Source: a virus. From it: DNA of 40,805 bases. Shown here in pieces: positions 17,027 to 23,560 of the stretch. The position numbers and the translations under genes were made by a program. The first letter of the stretch is position 1, and every line of letters begins with the position of its first letter. Below the pieces are notes generated by a model. It was not told where the DNA came from, ran no database searches, and was given only the letters and a program-made list of their open reading frames with translations. The stretch is from positions 1 to 40,805 of the IMG/VR virus record IMGVR_UViG_3300031227_002944; one strand, 5' to 3'.

Positions 17027-17299
17027 ATGGATAAATGCGCTAAACATGACGAGATCATGGAAAGAACTTTTACTGAGATGGGTAGCATCAAACTCAAGCT
17101 TGAAAATATTGATACCAAGATGGATGCTATGATCGAGTTTAAGAATATGGTGCATGCGGTTGTATTTGGGAATGGTAAGCCGGGGATCAAAGGTCGGTTA
17201 GAGATACTAGGATCTCATATAACTAAACTATGGGTATTTCTTGGGTTGCTAATGACAGCTGTTTTGACAGCAGCGGCGGTAGTGGTGTTCAAAGGATAA
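17027..17299 (+). CDS. XhlA-like membrane protein, possible holin component
   Basis: The 90-residue product has an N-terminal amphipathic/coiled-coil region ('TEMGSIKLKLENIDTKMDAMIEF') and one C-terminal membrane segment (about residues 68-87, LWVFLGLLMTAVLTAAAVVV) with a two-residue Lys-Gly tail. This layout and size match the XhlA/haemolysin-like phage holin family. It starts three bases after the lipoprotein gene behind AAAAGGAG. A holin role is inferred from architecture and context. Confidence 0.6.
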   Translation: MDKCAKHDEIMERTFTEMGSIKLKLENIDTKMDAMIEFKNMVHAVVFGNGKPGIKGRLEILGSHITKLWVFLGLLMTAVLTAAAVVVFKG

Positions 17300-17313
17300 C
17301 AAAGGGGGATAAG

Positions 17314-17535
17314 ATGAGTAAGATAGTATCGTATATCTTTAAGAATTTAGCGTTGCTTTTAGGCATCGTTGAAGCTATACTAAAGGTAGCATCTGGTATA
17401 GTATCAATGACACCTACAAAGAAGGATGATGCTATAGTAGAAATGATTGATAAGGCTTTTTCTGCTATAAAGAAAGTGTTGTACACAGTATCAGATAAGT
17501 TGGCCGGGAAAGAACCTACAATCCCAAACTCCTAA
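17314..17535 (+). CDS. Small membrane-associated protein, possible second holin
   Basis: The 73-residue product has one long hydrophobic helix (about residues 5-31, SYIFKNLALLLGIVEAILK) and a Lys-rich amphipathic second half. I chose ATG 17314, which follows AAAGGGGGAT; an upstream in-frame ATG at 17230 lies inside the previous gene and has no RBS. With the XhlA-like gene before it, it may form a two-component lysis pair. No family recognised. Confidence 0.6.
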   Translation: MSKIVSYIFKNLALLLGIVEAILKVASGIVSMTPTKKDDAIVEMIDKAFSAIKKVLYTVSDKLAGKEPTIPNS

Positions 17536-17591
17536 AAACCCTGCCGCTGAAATGGCGGTTGGGTATATGGCTTTTTAAGCATAGGAGAGTC

Positions 17592-17684
17592 TTGGGTTTT
17601 GTGGCAAGCCATCTTGAAGTTGGCGAATGTGAAACTCCCGGCGGTACAAAATACAAAGGGTTTAAGTTCTCATTCAAATGGTAA
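17592..17684 (+). CDS. Candidate 30-residue ORF coupled to the nuclease gene
   Basis: A frame ending at TAA 17682-17684 encodes '...VASHLEVGECETPGGTKYKG...' and overlaps the nuclease start (ATGGTAA, ATG at 17678). The nuclease gene has no RBS of its own, so translational coupling is plausible. TTG 17592 follows AGGAGAG closely; GTG 17601 is the alternative. The stretch 17536-17590 before it holds a weak hairpin (CCGC/GCGG with CCC/GGG) and nothing else seen. Confidence 0.35.
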   Translation: MGFVASHLEVGECETPGGTKYKGFKFSFKW

Positions 17685-17992
17685 AACGAAATCAGCCAGA
17701 GAAACATATCCAGCTGCAGATCCTCAAATATCTGAAGCTAAAAGGTTATGCAGCCGGCAAGATAAAAACTACCGGTGCGCGAAAAGGACAGGCGTTTTTG
17801 AAAGATCCGTACCACTTCACAGGTGTTGCGGATCTTTTAGTTTTCACACCAAAAATGTACTTCATCGAAGTAAAATCTCCTACCGGTAGGCAATCTCCGC
17901 ATCAAATCGAATTTCAGCAAATGTGCGCTAACGCAGGCGTAGCTTATGTTCTAGCTCGCTCCCTCGATGATATAATCTCTCTATTTCCCTGA
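17678..17992 (+). CDS. VRR-NUC domain nuclease
   Basis: The 104-residue protein is a compact VRR-NUC-type PD-(D/E)XK nuclease, a family frequent in phages and implicated in cleaving branched or structured DNA. The core is visible: 'GVADLLVF' (Asp52), 'YFIEVKSPTG' (Glu64, Lys66), then 'QSPHQIEFQQMCANAGVAYVLARS' (Gln76 and following helix and strand). The length is normal for stand-alone phage members. It could act in recombination or replication-intermediate processing. It lies just before an early-type promoter. Confidence 0.88.
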   Translation: MVKRNQPEKHIQLQILKYLKLKGYAAGKIKTTGARKGQAFLKDPYHFTGVADLLVFTPKMYFIEVKSPTGRQSPHQIEFQQMCANAGVAYVLARSLDDIISLFP

Positions 17993-18015
17993 TAAAAAAA
18001 AGTGAAGAAAAAAGC

Positions 18016-18044
18016 TTGACTACAACATGATGTTGTGGTAATCT
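18016..18044 (+). promoter_or_regulatory. σ70-type promoter with palindromic operator in the spacer
   Basis: -35 TTGACT (18016-18021), 17-bp spacer, -10 TAATCT (18039-18044). The spacer contains the perfect inverted repeat ACAACAT-G-ATGTTGT (18022-18036), placed exactly where a repressor would block RNA polymerase. Transcription should begin near 18051 and run into the tiny-gene block starting at 18074. Confidence 0.8.
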
Positions 18045-18073
18045 TGTCTTGTTCGACAACAAAGGGGGCAAGC

Positions 18074-18259
18074 ATGGAAAAGAAAAATCAGACAGGTCGG
18101 TACGAGGGAAGCGGGGCGTTTGCTGGTGTAGTTCGTTGGGATACAAAACGAAAGTACACTCAGGAAGAACTTGCTGCGCAGCGTGAAGAATTTTCCAAGG
18201 AAGCTGAAAAAGGAACTGTTCTCTGTTTGAGCGACTTGATGATCAACGCGGGAATGTAA
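18074..18259 (+). CDS. Small protein, first gene behind the 18016 promoter (unknown)
   Basis: The 61-residue product is hydrophilic and Glu/Lys-rich, with a Gly/Arg-containing N-terminus (GRYEGSGAFAG). No family recognised. ATG 18074 follows AAAGGGGG; the longer in-frame start at 18035 lies inside the promoter -10 region and is rejected. As the first product from an operator-controlled promoter it may be an early host-takeover or regulatory protein, but it shows no helix-turn-helix I can recognise. Confidence 0.65.
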   Translation: MEKKNQTGRYEGSGAFAGVVRWDTKRKYTQEELAAQREEFSKEAEKGTVLCLSDLMINAGM

Positions 18260-18269
18260 GGAGCGAGAT

Positions 18270-18500
18270 ATGGAATATATTACAGAAATGAAGAAAGTAA
18301 CATCAAAGGAAACATTAACGATTATCAGAAAAGCTAACAGGGTGTTTGTTGATGTTAAACTTACATCAGATGATTTTACTAGCGTTCAGGTTCAGAAGAA
18401 AAGTTTGATCTCAGTTATAAAACAACAGCAGGAAAATTTAGGATGCGACTATGATGTTTTGTATATTGATGGAGATTTGTGGATTTTTCATGCAGCTTAA
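18270..18500 (+). CDS. Small hypothetical protein
   Basis: This 76-residue protein has alternating charged and β-type segments ('RKANRVFVDVKLTSDDF', 'CDYDVLYIDGDLWIF') and a short Gln-rich helix between. No family recognised and no membrane segment. RBS GGAGCGAG precedes ATG 18270. It is part of the tightly packed block of small genes behind the 18016 promoter. Confidence 0.6.
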   Translation: MEYITEMKKVTSKETLTIIRKANRVFVDVKLTSDDFTSVQVQKKSLISVIKQQQENLGCDYDVLYIDGDLWIFHAA

Positions 18501-18514
18501 CAAGGGAGAATATT

Positions 18515-18733
18515 ATGCAACAGAAAACAAAAGAGATACTGCGACAGGCGCAGAAGGAAAACGAAGCTTTCTTTAAGAAGGTTGATCAGGAACTGTACGA
18601 GAAAACCAAGAAATCCCGGTTTGGGTGTGTGAACTGCTTGTGGGCCGGGTGCGAGTGTAAAGGTGGAGAGAATTTTTATTTTACATCCTATAATGGGATA
18701 GCAAGCTGCAAGCGCTACACCTACTACGACTAA
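18515..18733 (+). CDS. Small protein with coiled-coil N-terminus and Cys-rich C-terminus
   Basis: The 72-residue product has a Lys/Glu/Gln helix (residues 1-32) and then a cluster of five Cys ('GCVNCLWAGCEC', 'SCKRY') ending in Tyr-Tyr-Asp. The Cys pattern suggests metal binding, though not a classic zinc ribbon. ATG 18515 follows CAAGGGAGAA; the longer frame from 18479 overlaps the previous gene and lacks an RBS. Confidence 0.6.
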   Translation: MQQKTKEILRQAQKENEAFFKKVDQELYEKTKKSRFGCVNCLWAGCECKGGENFYFTSYNGIASCKRYTYYD

Positions 18734-18750
18734 AAAAAGGCGGTGAGAAA

Positions 18751-18879
18751 ATGATTAAAGTAGTGTTACAGAGAGTAACTTGTAAAAAATGTAGAGCATC
18801 GTGGATACCAAGAACACGATCACCAAAAAAATGCCCATATTGCCAAAGTAGAAAATGGCAGGGAAAGGATAAGAAATGA
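18751..18879 (+). CDS. 42-residue zinc-ribbon protein
   Basis: ATG 18751 after GGCGGTGAG opens a 42-residue frame with two CXXC knuckles, 'CKKC' and 'CPYC', 16 residues apart between the inner Cys. This is a rubredoxin-like or zinc-ribbon unit in a Lys/Arg-rich background, suggesting nucleic-acid or protein binding. Its stop overlaps the next start (ATGA at 18876). Confidence 0.65.
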   Translation: MIKVVLQRVTCKKCRASWIPRTRSPKKCPYCQSRKWQGKDKK

Positions 18880-19046
18880 GATACTTGATGATCGTGCTTT
18901 TATTTGTTGTGGCTGCTTTGATCTACCGGCTGGGATACGATGCCGGCTGGGATGCGAGTGAGCGTACTCTGGTGAAAGCTTGGATCAAGTATTACGATGT
19001 GGAGAAGAATGGTAGTTATTGGGATAACAAGGAGAAGAAAAGATGA
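18876..19046 (+). CDS. 56-residue single-pass membrane protein
   Basis: The frame from ATG 18876 encodes an N-terminal membrane segment (residues about 3-18, YLMIVLLFVVAALIYRL) followed by a charged, aromatic-rich tail ('DAGWDASERTLVKAWIKYYDVE'). No family recognised. ATGA overlaps on both sides make it part of one translation unit with its neighbours. Confidence 0.6.
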   Translation: MRYLMIVLLFVVAALIYRLGYDAGWDASERTLVKAWIKYYDVEKNGSYWDNKEKKR

Positions 19047-19240
19047 AAAACTTACTTGATGCTTTTGATAAAGGATTGGAGATCATTGAACGCGGCGAAG
19101 TAGATATTGAATGTTGTGGTCAGCAGATGGTGGAGTTTAGTAGTCCTTTCACTAACGAAGCCGGAGAGTGCGAGCCTGTAGGATATGAATGTGAAATCTG
19201 CGGGATCAGGATCGATCTCAATGGAAGGGAGATAGTATGA
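19043..19240 (+). CDS. 65-residue putative zinc-binding protein
   Basis: An N-terminal helix ('LLDAFDKGLEIIERGEVD') is followed by Cys-Cys (24-25) and 'CEPVGYECEICG', a pattern compatible with one zinc site. No family recognised. It overlaps both neighbours by four bases. Confidence 0.6.
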   Translation: MKNLLDAFDKGLEIIERGEVDIECCGQQMVEFSSPFTNEAGECEPVGYECEICGIRIDLNGREIV

Positions 19241-19380
19241 AGTGTAAAATATGTGGGAAACATTTTGGTGGGGATACGGATCACCTATCAACTTGTACTT
19301 CTTGTTATCACGAATACCACGAAAGCAAGGAAGAACTGATGGGCGAAGAACCCGAAGGAGATGATGGAGATGAAGGCTAA
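19237..19380 (+). CDS. 47-residue zinc-finger-like acidic protein
   Basis: The frame from ATG 19237 encodes 'MKCKICGKHFGGDTDHLSTCTSCYHEYH', a likely four-Cys or Cys/His zinc site, then an acidic tail (GEEPEGDDGDEG). It overlaps the start of the next small gene (19370) by 11 bases. Confidence 0.6.
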   Translation: MKCKICGKHFGGDTDHLSTCTSCYHEYHESKEELMGEEPEGDDGDEG

Positions 19381-19510
19381 AGAGTGGAAACTGATCGATA
19401 AATATGGTGAGATAACTTACAAGACCGGCACGAAGTACGAGGTCGCTGATTATGCTTTAAGGAATCAGCTGCTTATAATGACCGGTCTGGAAACAGGGGT
19501 GAAATCATGA
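19370..19510 (+). CDS. 46-residue hypothetical protein
   Basis: ATG 19370 follows GGAGATGATGGAG and the frame ends at TGA 19508-19510, overlapping the nuclease start at 19507. The product (KEWKLIDKYGEITYKTGTKY...) is a small mixed α/β sequence without recognised motif. The ATGA overlap with the nuclease suggests joint translation. Confidence 0.5.
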   Translation: MKAKEWKLIDKYGEITYKTGTKYEVADYALRNQLLIMTGLETGVKS

Positions 19511-20313
19511 AAGTAAAGGAAATAGTATCCTCATTAAGCGCGGTAGTACCGATCGGTGCTTATGAGAACCTGAAGCCGGGGTTTGAAATCCGGATGGAGT
19601 TATCCGAAGGCGATGATATGGATCAGGCGTTCAAGTACGCGAACGATTATATCAGAAAGATGCTTGAGGGTGTATCTAACAACGCTAAAGCGGATCTGAT
19701 CCAGAAGCAGTACGCCGGGATCAGACTCTATGAGAAGGATGGCAAGAAGTATCCATCAGTTACTTCTATATTAGGATGGGATACTGATTGGAAGATCACC
19801 GAAGATGAGTTGCAACAGTACGGATCGCGCGGCACAATCGTGCATAAGCTGGCTGAGATCTATCTTAGGGAAGGCACTTGGGCGAATCCAGTAGATCTTC
19901 CAGAGCTTGAGAACGATGTCGCTGTACTGATGGGCGGATCTCGCAACCTAAGCTGGATAGATTGCTCCTATATTAAGTCGATTGAAGGCATTATGGGCGA
20001 TCTCAAGGTGATCCAGCAAGAGAATGAGCTGTATAACGATGAGAAGCTCTACGCGGGCCGCGCTGATGTGTTGTGCGTGTATAAGGGTAAACAGACTATC
20101 CTTGACTTTAAGACCGGCACAACTACTGATATGCGCCAACTGGCAGCTTATGCAGCTTGCTGTAAGGGTATTGAGCAGCTGGTGATCATACCGGTAGGGC
20201 CGACAACTAACAAGTCCGGGTTTAAGAAGCCGGTAGTATGTACGGATATAGCCGGGGAGTATAAGAAGTTCTTGTACGCTCGCGCTAAGTTTAGAGAGAG
20301 GTTTGGAATCTAA
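19507..20313 (+). CDS. Cas4/RecB-like PD-(D/E)XK exonuclease
   Basis: The 268-residue protein carries the motifs of the Cas4/RecB exonuclease superfamily: His113 in 'RGTIVHKLAEIYL', 'YAGRADVL' (Asp187), 'TILDFKTG' (Asp200, Lys202) and 'RQLAAYAACC' (Gln211, Tyr215). Residues 1-90 form a separate N-terminal region ('PIGAYENLKPGFEIRMEL...') that I do not recognise. It probably resects DNA for recombination or degrades host DNA. The next gene, across a hairpin, may encode a single-strand-binding partner. Confidence 0.85.
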   Translation: MKVKEIVSSLSAVVPIGAYENLKPGFEIRMELSEGDDMDQAFKYANDYIRKMLEGVSNNAKADLIQKQYAGIRLYEKDGKKYPSVTSILGWDTDWKITEDELQQYGSRGTIVHKLAEIYLREGTWANPVDLPELENDVAVLMGGSRNLSWIDCSYIKSIEGIMGDLKVIQQENELYNDEKLYAGRADVLCVYKGKQTILDFKTGTTTDMRQLAAYAACCKGIEQLVIIPVGPTTNKSGFKKPVVCTDIAGEYKKFLYARAKFRERFGI

Positions 20314-20339
20314 ATACTAATCTGTATGAATTAGTATTT
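20312..20339 (+). promoter_or_regulatory. Perfect AT-rich hairpin between nuclease and OB-like gene
   Basis: AAATACTAAT (20312-20321) and ATTAGTATTT (20330-20339) are perfect complements with an 8-base loop. It starts at the nuclease stop codon. It lacks GC content for a normal terminator and may be an RNA-processing, mRNA-stability or protein-binding site. Confidence 0.55.
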
Positions 20340-20370
20340 GTTAGTAGTTACACAACAAAAGGAGAATGAT

Positions 20371-20730
20371 ATGGTTATGTTAGGATCAGGTAATTATGTA
20401 AAGACAGCGGATGTGGAGAGTGGCGATGTTGTTACCATCAAGAGCGCCGGTGAATGGATCGAAAGCACTCGCTGGAAGTACGATGATGGCAATCCAAAGG
20501 TTGATTTCGTTCTGGATGTAGAGATCAAAGGCGTAGAGAAGAAGATGCGGCTGAATAAAACCAACCGCGATATACTGATGGATGCTTACGATTCAGATAC
20601 TGAAGCGTGGGTAGGTAAGACAGCGAATATCACTAAAGAGAAAGTTATGGTGGCTGGTAAGAGAATGGATTGTATAATCCTTCAAGTACCTTTCGCCGGA
20701 TCAGAATCACAGGATGAGTTTCCGGGATAA
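20371..20730 (+). CDS. Possible OB-fold single-strand DNA-binding-like protein
   Basis: The 119-residue product has the β-rich pattern common in small phage proteins encoded beside recombination nucleases: 'GDVVTIKSAGEW', 'KVDFVLDVEIKG', 'LNKTNRDILMDAYDSDTEAWVGKTANI' and a C-terminal acidic tail (ESQDEFPG). The acidic tip and β-barrel-like pattern suggest an SSB-type role, but no defining motif proves it. ATG 20371 follows AAAAGGAGAATGAT; the longer frame starting 20338 sits in the hairpin and is rejected. Confidence 0.6.
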   Translation: MVMLGSGNYVKTADVESGDVVTIKSAGEWIESTRWKYDDGNPKVDFVLDVEIKGVEKKMRLNKTNRDILMDAYDSDTEAWVGKTANITKEKVMVAGKRMDCIILQVPFAGSESQDEFPG

Positions 20731-20759
20731 AACAAACTGAAAAACAAAAGGAGAATAAC

Positions 20760-20852
20760 ATGTTAGCTCAAAACATAATATCGTTCTTATCGCAAGTTGT
20801 GTTCTATGTTACAGCAATAGTGGTAAGGACAGTTGGACAAGGAACAATGTGA
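20760..20852 (+). CDS. 30-residue small hydrophobic protein
   Basis: ATG 20760 after AAAAGGAGAATAAC opens a 30-residue frame with a continuous hydrophobic stretch (NIISFLSQVVFYVTAIVV) and a basic C-terminal side. The strong RBS supports translation. It overlaps the GTG start of the next gene. Confidence 0.5.
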   Translation: MLAQNIISFLSQVVFYVTAIVVRTVGQGTM

Positions 20853-21130
20853 TACACAAAGTCCGTAACCCATTCTATTGTAGAAAAGATCAGTTCCTGC
20901 CTGCCGGTTATCCGGGGCAGGTGCTGGTCGTGGGTATCCTCGCATCAGCCTTAACCGGGGATATTTATAGAATGACTATAGGCAAACAGAAAGACAAAGT
21001 GTACGAAGCTGAAACGCGCGCGATTAAAATGACAGCGCAGAAATGGATCAATAAAAAAGGACAGACAGTTATGATCACGCCGGTCGATCTTTTCATCGAA
21101 TTGGATCGCCAACAAAACATTTTTACATGA
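20849..21130 (+). CDS. Hypothetical protein (93 residues)
   Basis: It begins at GTG 20849, overlapping the previous stop (GTGA). The sequence is β-rich with basic patches ('GYPGQVLVVGILASALTGDIYRMTIG', 'MTAQKWINKKGQTVMITPVDLF'). No family recognised. It is the last gene before the 21136 promoter. Confidence 0.55.
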   Translation: MIHKVRNPFYCRKDQFLPAGYPGQVLVVGILASALTGDIYRMTIGKQKDKVYEAETRAIKMTAQKWINKKGQTVMITPVDLFIELDRQQNIFT

Positions 21131-21135
21131 TCGAC

Positions 21136-21164
21136 TTGACAAACAGAAAAACATTAGGTAAACT
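21136..21164 (+). promoter_or_regulatory. Near-consensus σ70 promoter upstream of the metabolic island
   Basis: -35 TTGACA (21136-21141), 17-bp spacer, -10 TAAACT (21159-21164). The expected start is near 21171, within the palindrome ATCATGAT (21171-21178), a possible operator. The first convincing gene begins almost 390 bases downstream at 21558, so the transcript would have a long leader. Confidence 0.8.
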
Positions 21165-21557
21165 AACTGCATCATGATCAACGAGTACACTCACAGCTTC
21201 TGTACATTAAATCTTTTCAACAATTTAAGAACTCGGTTCTCTACATCAGAGATAAAACAAGGTATGATCTTTGATCTATCTGTTTCCGGGTTCTTTTCTT
21301 TTATAGGTGTTTTCTCAAGTTTGACCTCTAACCTCAAACTGGCATTATCCACTAAAGGGGATGAAGGGAAGCGATCACTAGCGGGTATAACCATTCCCCC
21401 CCGACAGAGAACAATCTGTAGACAGATCCAATAGGATCAATAATCAAGGTAGCTATCTACCTCGGCGTTTAGTCCTAAAGATAGTAGCTTAATAAGGGGT
21501 TCTCTGGAAAGAGAGTTTGCCCCGCTGCACCCAAAAAAGAAAAAAGGAGAAATAAAA
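21165..21557 (+). other. Long leader or structured region, possible ncRNA, origin or operator cluster
   Basis: No convincing gene on the + strand. It holds a 14-base palindrome ATCTGT-AG-ACAGAT (21414-21427), overlapping inverted repeat GATCC-AATA-GGATC (21425-21438), hairpin GGTAG-CTAT-CTACC (21448-21461), and a two-part stem GGGG (21496-21499)/CCCC (21520-21523) enclosing TTCTCT-GGAA-AGAGAG (21500-21515) with a TTTG bulge. A + frame from 21174 (86 codons) and a - strand frame (21191-21394) exist but look weak. The function is unknown; a structured 5' leader, small RNA or replication/packaging site all fit. Confidence 0.5.
21191..21394 (-). CDS. Weak candidate antisense ORF in the leader region
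   Basis: A 67-residue frame on the - strand (MVIPASDRFPSSPLVD..., ending in the basic helix ENRVLKLLKRFNVQKL) has codon use resembling the phage genes, including CCG and ATC after GA. Its only upstream purine signal is a 7-G run touching the ATG, which is too close. It would be the only - strand gene, so it is listed as a possibility only. Confidence 0.2.
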   Translation of the reverse strand: MVIPASDRFPSSPLVDNASLRLEVKLEKTPIKEKNPETDRSKIIPCFISDVENRVLKLLKRFNVQKL

Positions 21558-22724
21558 GTGGAATATCTGAAAGAAGAACCAAGAAAGTTTCTGATGGATG
21601 GAACGAAGATGGCATGGTACGGCGATCTGTTACAAGACTTTATGGATGGGAAAAGAATCGCGCCGGTAACTCTTGATATGGGGATCAGCAAGAATTGTAA
21701 TATGCGCTGCATCTTTTGTTATGGAGAATACCAACAGCCATCAACAGATTACATACCTACAGCGAAACTATTAGAGATCGCTAAGGATGCTGGGGAGTTA
21801 GGTGTTAAGGGTATAGCGATTATAGGTGATGGTGAACCTACCATGAATAGAGGGTTATATCCTTTCGTAGAAGCTTTGAAAGCTAACGGAGTTGAGCCGG
21901 CGATCGCAACGAATGGTTTACTTTTGGAAGATGAACAGACAGAGATCTTAACTAAAAACTGTTCTTGGCTGCGATTCACGATCTGCGCTGTAGGCGAGAA
22001 GTACCGCCAGATCCATAAGAAAACGCCGGAAGGATCTTTTGAGAAGATGCGGCACAACATAGCGCATGCTGTTAAACATAAGGGTAATTGTACTATAGGA
22101 CTTCAGATGGTACTTGTTCCGGAATGTTTCGATCAGGTGATCCCGCTGGCGCAGCTGGGTATAGAGCTGGGTGTGGATTATGTACAGATCAAGCAATTCT
22201 CAGATCCGGGTGAAGGTATGACGATGCACTTTGATATGAACCAGTATAAGACTATAAGAGATCTTCTGGAAGAAGCTGAGAAAATGTCAACTCCAGAAAC
22301 TGAGATAATCATCAAGTGGAAAGCTATGGAAGATAGCACTAACATCACGATGGAACAGAAATGGGAGTTTGATCGTTGTATAGATCTGCCGTTCTTGTTC
22401 CAGATCTCCGGGAATGGTAAGTGTTATCCTTGCGGTTATCTATTCAACCATGAAGATTATTGCTACGGCGATCTTACCAAGCAGAGCTTCAAAGAGATAG
22501 TAACTGGTGAGAGATATTGGAGTGTTATAGAAAAAATATCTAAGATGGATCTCAAGGATCTATGTACCGGACAATGCCGGCATAGCTGTGGTAACGAGTT
22601 TATGTGTAAATTTATTAAGGAATATAATGGAAACGCTAAAGAAACTATTGTAAAGATCTGCGGTAGTGAAGATCAGTATAATAAACTAATGGCGAATCCG
22701 CCTGAACACATGTCTTTTATATGA
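21558..22724 (+). CDS. Radical SAM/SPASM-type enzyme
   Basis: The 388-residue protein has the radical-SAM cluster motif CNMRCIFC (Cys47, 51, 54), 'IIGDGEPTMNRG' as the GGE-like SAM-binding motif, and a C-terminal Cys-rich region ('GKCYPCG', 'CTGQCRHSC', 'FMCKF') like a SPASM/Twitch domain binding extra Fe-S clusters. SPASM enzymes modify peptides, sugars or small metabolites; the substrate is not deducible. It starts at GTG 21558 behind AAAGGAGAAA and is the first gene of the metabolic island. Its stop overlaps the second radical-SAM gene. Confidence 0.9.
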   Translation: MEYLKEEPRKFLMDGTKMAWYGDLLQDFMDGKRIAPVTLDMGISKNCNMRCIFCYGEYQQPSTDYIPTAKLLEIAKDAGELGVKGIAIIGDGEPTMNRGLYPFVEALKANGVEPAIATNGLLLEDEQTEILTKNCSWLRFTICAVGEKYRQIHKKTPEGSFEKMRHNIAHAVKHKGNCTIGLQMVLVPECFDQVIPLAQLGIELGVDYVQIKQFSDPGEGMTMHFDMNQYKTIRDLLEEAEKMSTPETEIIIKWKAMEDSTNITMEQKWEFDRCIDLPFLFQISGNGKCYPCGYLFNHEDYCYGDLTKQSFKEIVTGERYWSVIEKISKMDLKDLCTGQCRHSCGNEFMCKFIKEYNGNAKETIVKICGSEDQYNKLMANPPEHMSFI

Positions 22725-23560
22725 ATAAAATAGTTATACCAGATCATTTCAATTATTGCAGCGCGTTTATCACATTCGCGTGCAACATGTCGTGTTCCTA
22801 CTGTATCAACAAATACAACGGACTCCATAAATATAAACAGATGTCAGCTGCGGATTGGATCAAAGGACTCAACCGGATACAAACCCGGAAGGATCTTCCG
22901 ATCACGATCACCGGCGGCGAGCCTACAGTATATCCCGGATTTTACGAGCTAATCAATGGGATAGATAAGAAGATCCCGGTAGATCTATTGACTAATGGTC
23001 TGTTCGATATGGATGAATTTACGAGTAAGATCCCGCCAAATAGACTCAAGCGTGATGCGAAATACGCTTCGATCCGGTTTTCGTTCCATCCCGGTCAGAC
23101 AGATGCGCGTGAGATCGTACTCTTAGCGCATGCTATGGGTTATCATGGCTATTCTGTAGGGATCTGGGCGGTAGATACCGGGGATGATAGGATAACTGAA
23201 GCTCGCAGACTCGCTGGATGTTATGATGTAGATTTTAGGATGAAAGAATATCTAGATGCTACTCATGGGAACTATAAATACCCTGATGGCTTAGATGGCA
23301 AACGCAAGAAGTGTCTATGTAAGATGTCGGAACTCTTAATAGCGCCAGATGGCAGGCTGTTTAGATGCCATCATGATCTGTATCATGGAATCAACTCTTA
23401 CGGCCATATCTTAGATGATAAGGTGAACCTACCTACAGACTTCTTGCCTTGTGATAACTACGGACTATGTTCACCATGCGATCTGAAATTGAAGTTTGAT
23501 AGGTTTCAGGAGCTGGGGCATTGTTCTGTAACTATAAAGGAGCAAGATGAAAAAGAGTAA
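22721..23560 (+). CDS. Second radical SAM enzyme
   Basis: The 279-residue protein has CNMSCSYC (Cys21, 25, 28) and a clear 'ITGGEPTVYPG' (GGEP 65-68). Additional Cys near the C-terminus ('CLCKM', 'RCHHD', 'PCDNYGLCSPCD') suggest an auxiliary Fe-S cluster. Overlap with the previous gene (ATGA at 22721) points to a paired function, with both enzymes acting on one product or pathway. The substrate is unknown. It overlaps the next gene by 14 bases. Confidence 0.9.
   Translation: MNKIVIPDHFNYCSAFITFACNMSCSYCINKYNGLHKYKQMSAADWIKGLNRIQTRKDLPITITGGEPTVYPGFYELINGIDKKIPVDLLTNGLFDMDEFTSKIPPNRLKRDAKYASIRFSFHPGQTDAREIVLLAHAMGYHGYSVGIWAVDTGDDRITEARRLAGCYDVDFRMKEYLDATHGNYKYPDGLDGKRKKCLCKMSELLIAPDGRLFRCHHDLYHGINSYGHILDDKVNLPTDFLPCDNYGLCSPCDLKLKFDRFQELGHCSVTIKEQDEKE

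Noticed and set aside
17599-17889. + strand ORF of 96 codons
   Set aside because: It overlaps the VRR-NUC gene in another frame, has a Cys/His/Ser-rich unlikely product and no RBS.
21441-21535. Possible tRNA in the structured leader
   Set aside because: No T-arm GGTTCGAATC-type sequence, acceptor stem or CCA-compatible fold could be built. I saw no convincing tRNA elsewhere, though no scan could be run.
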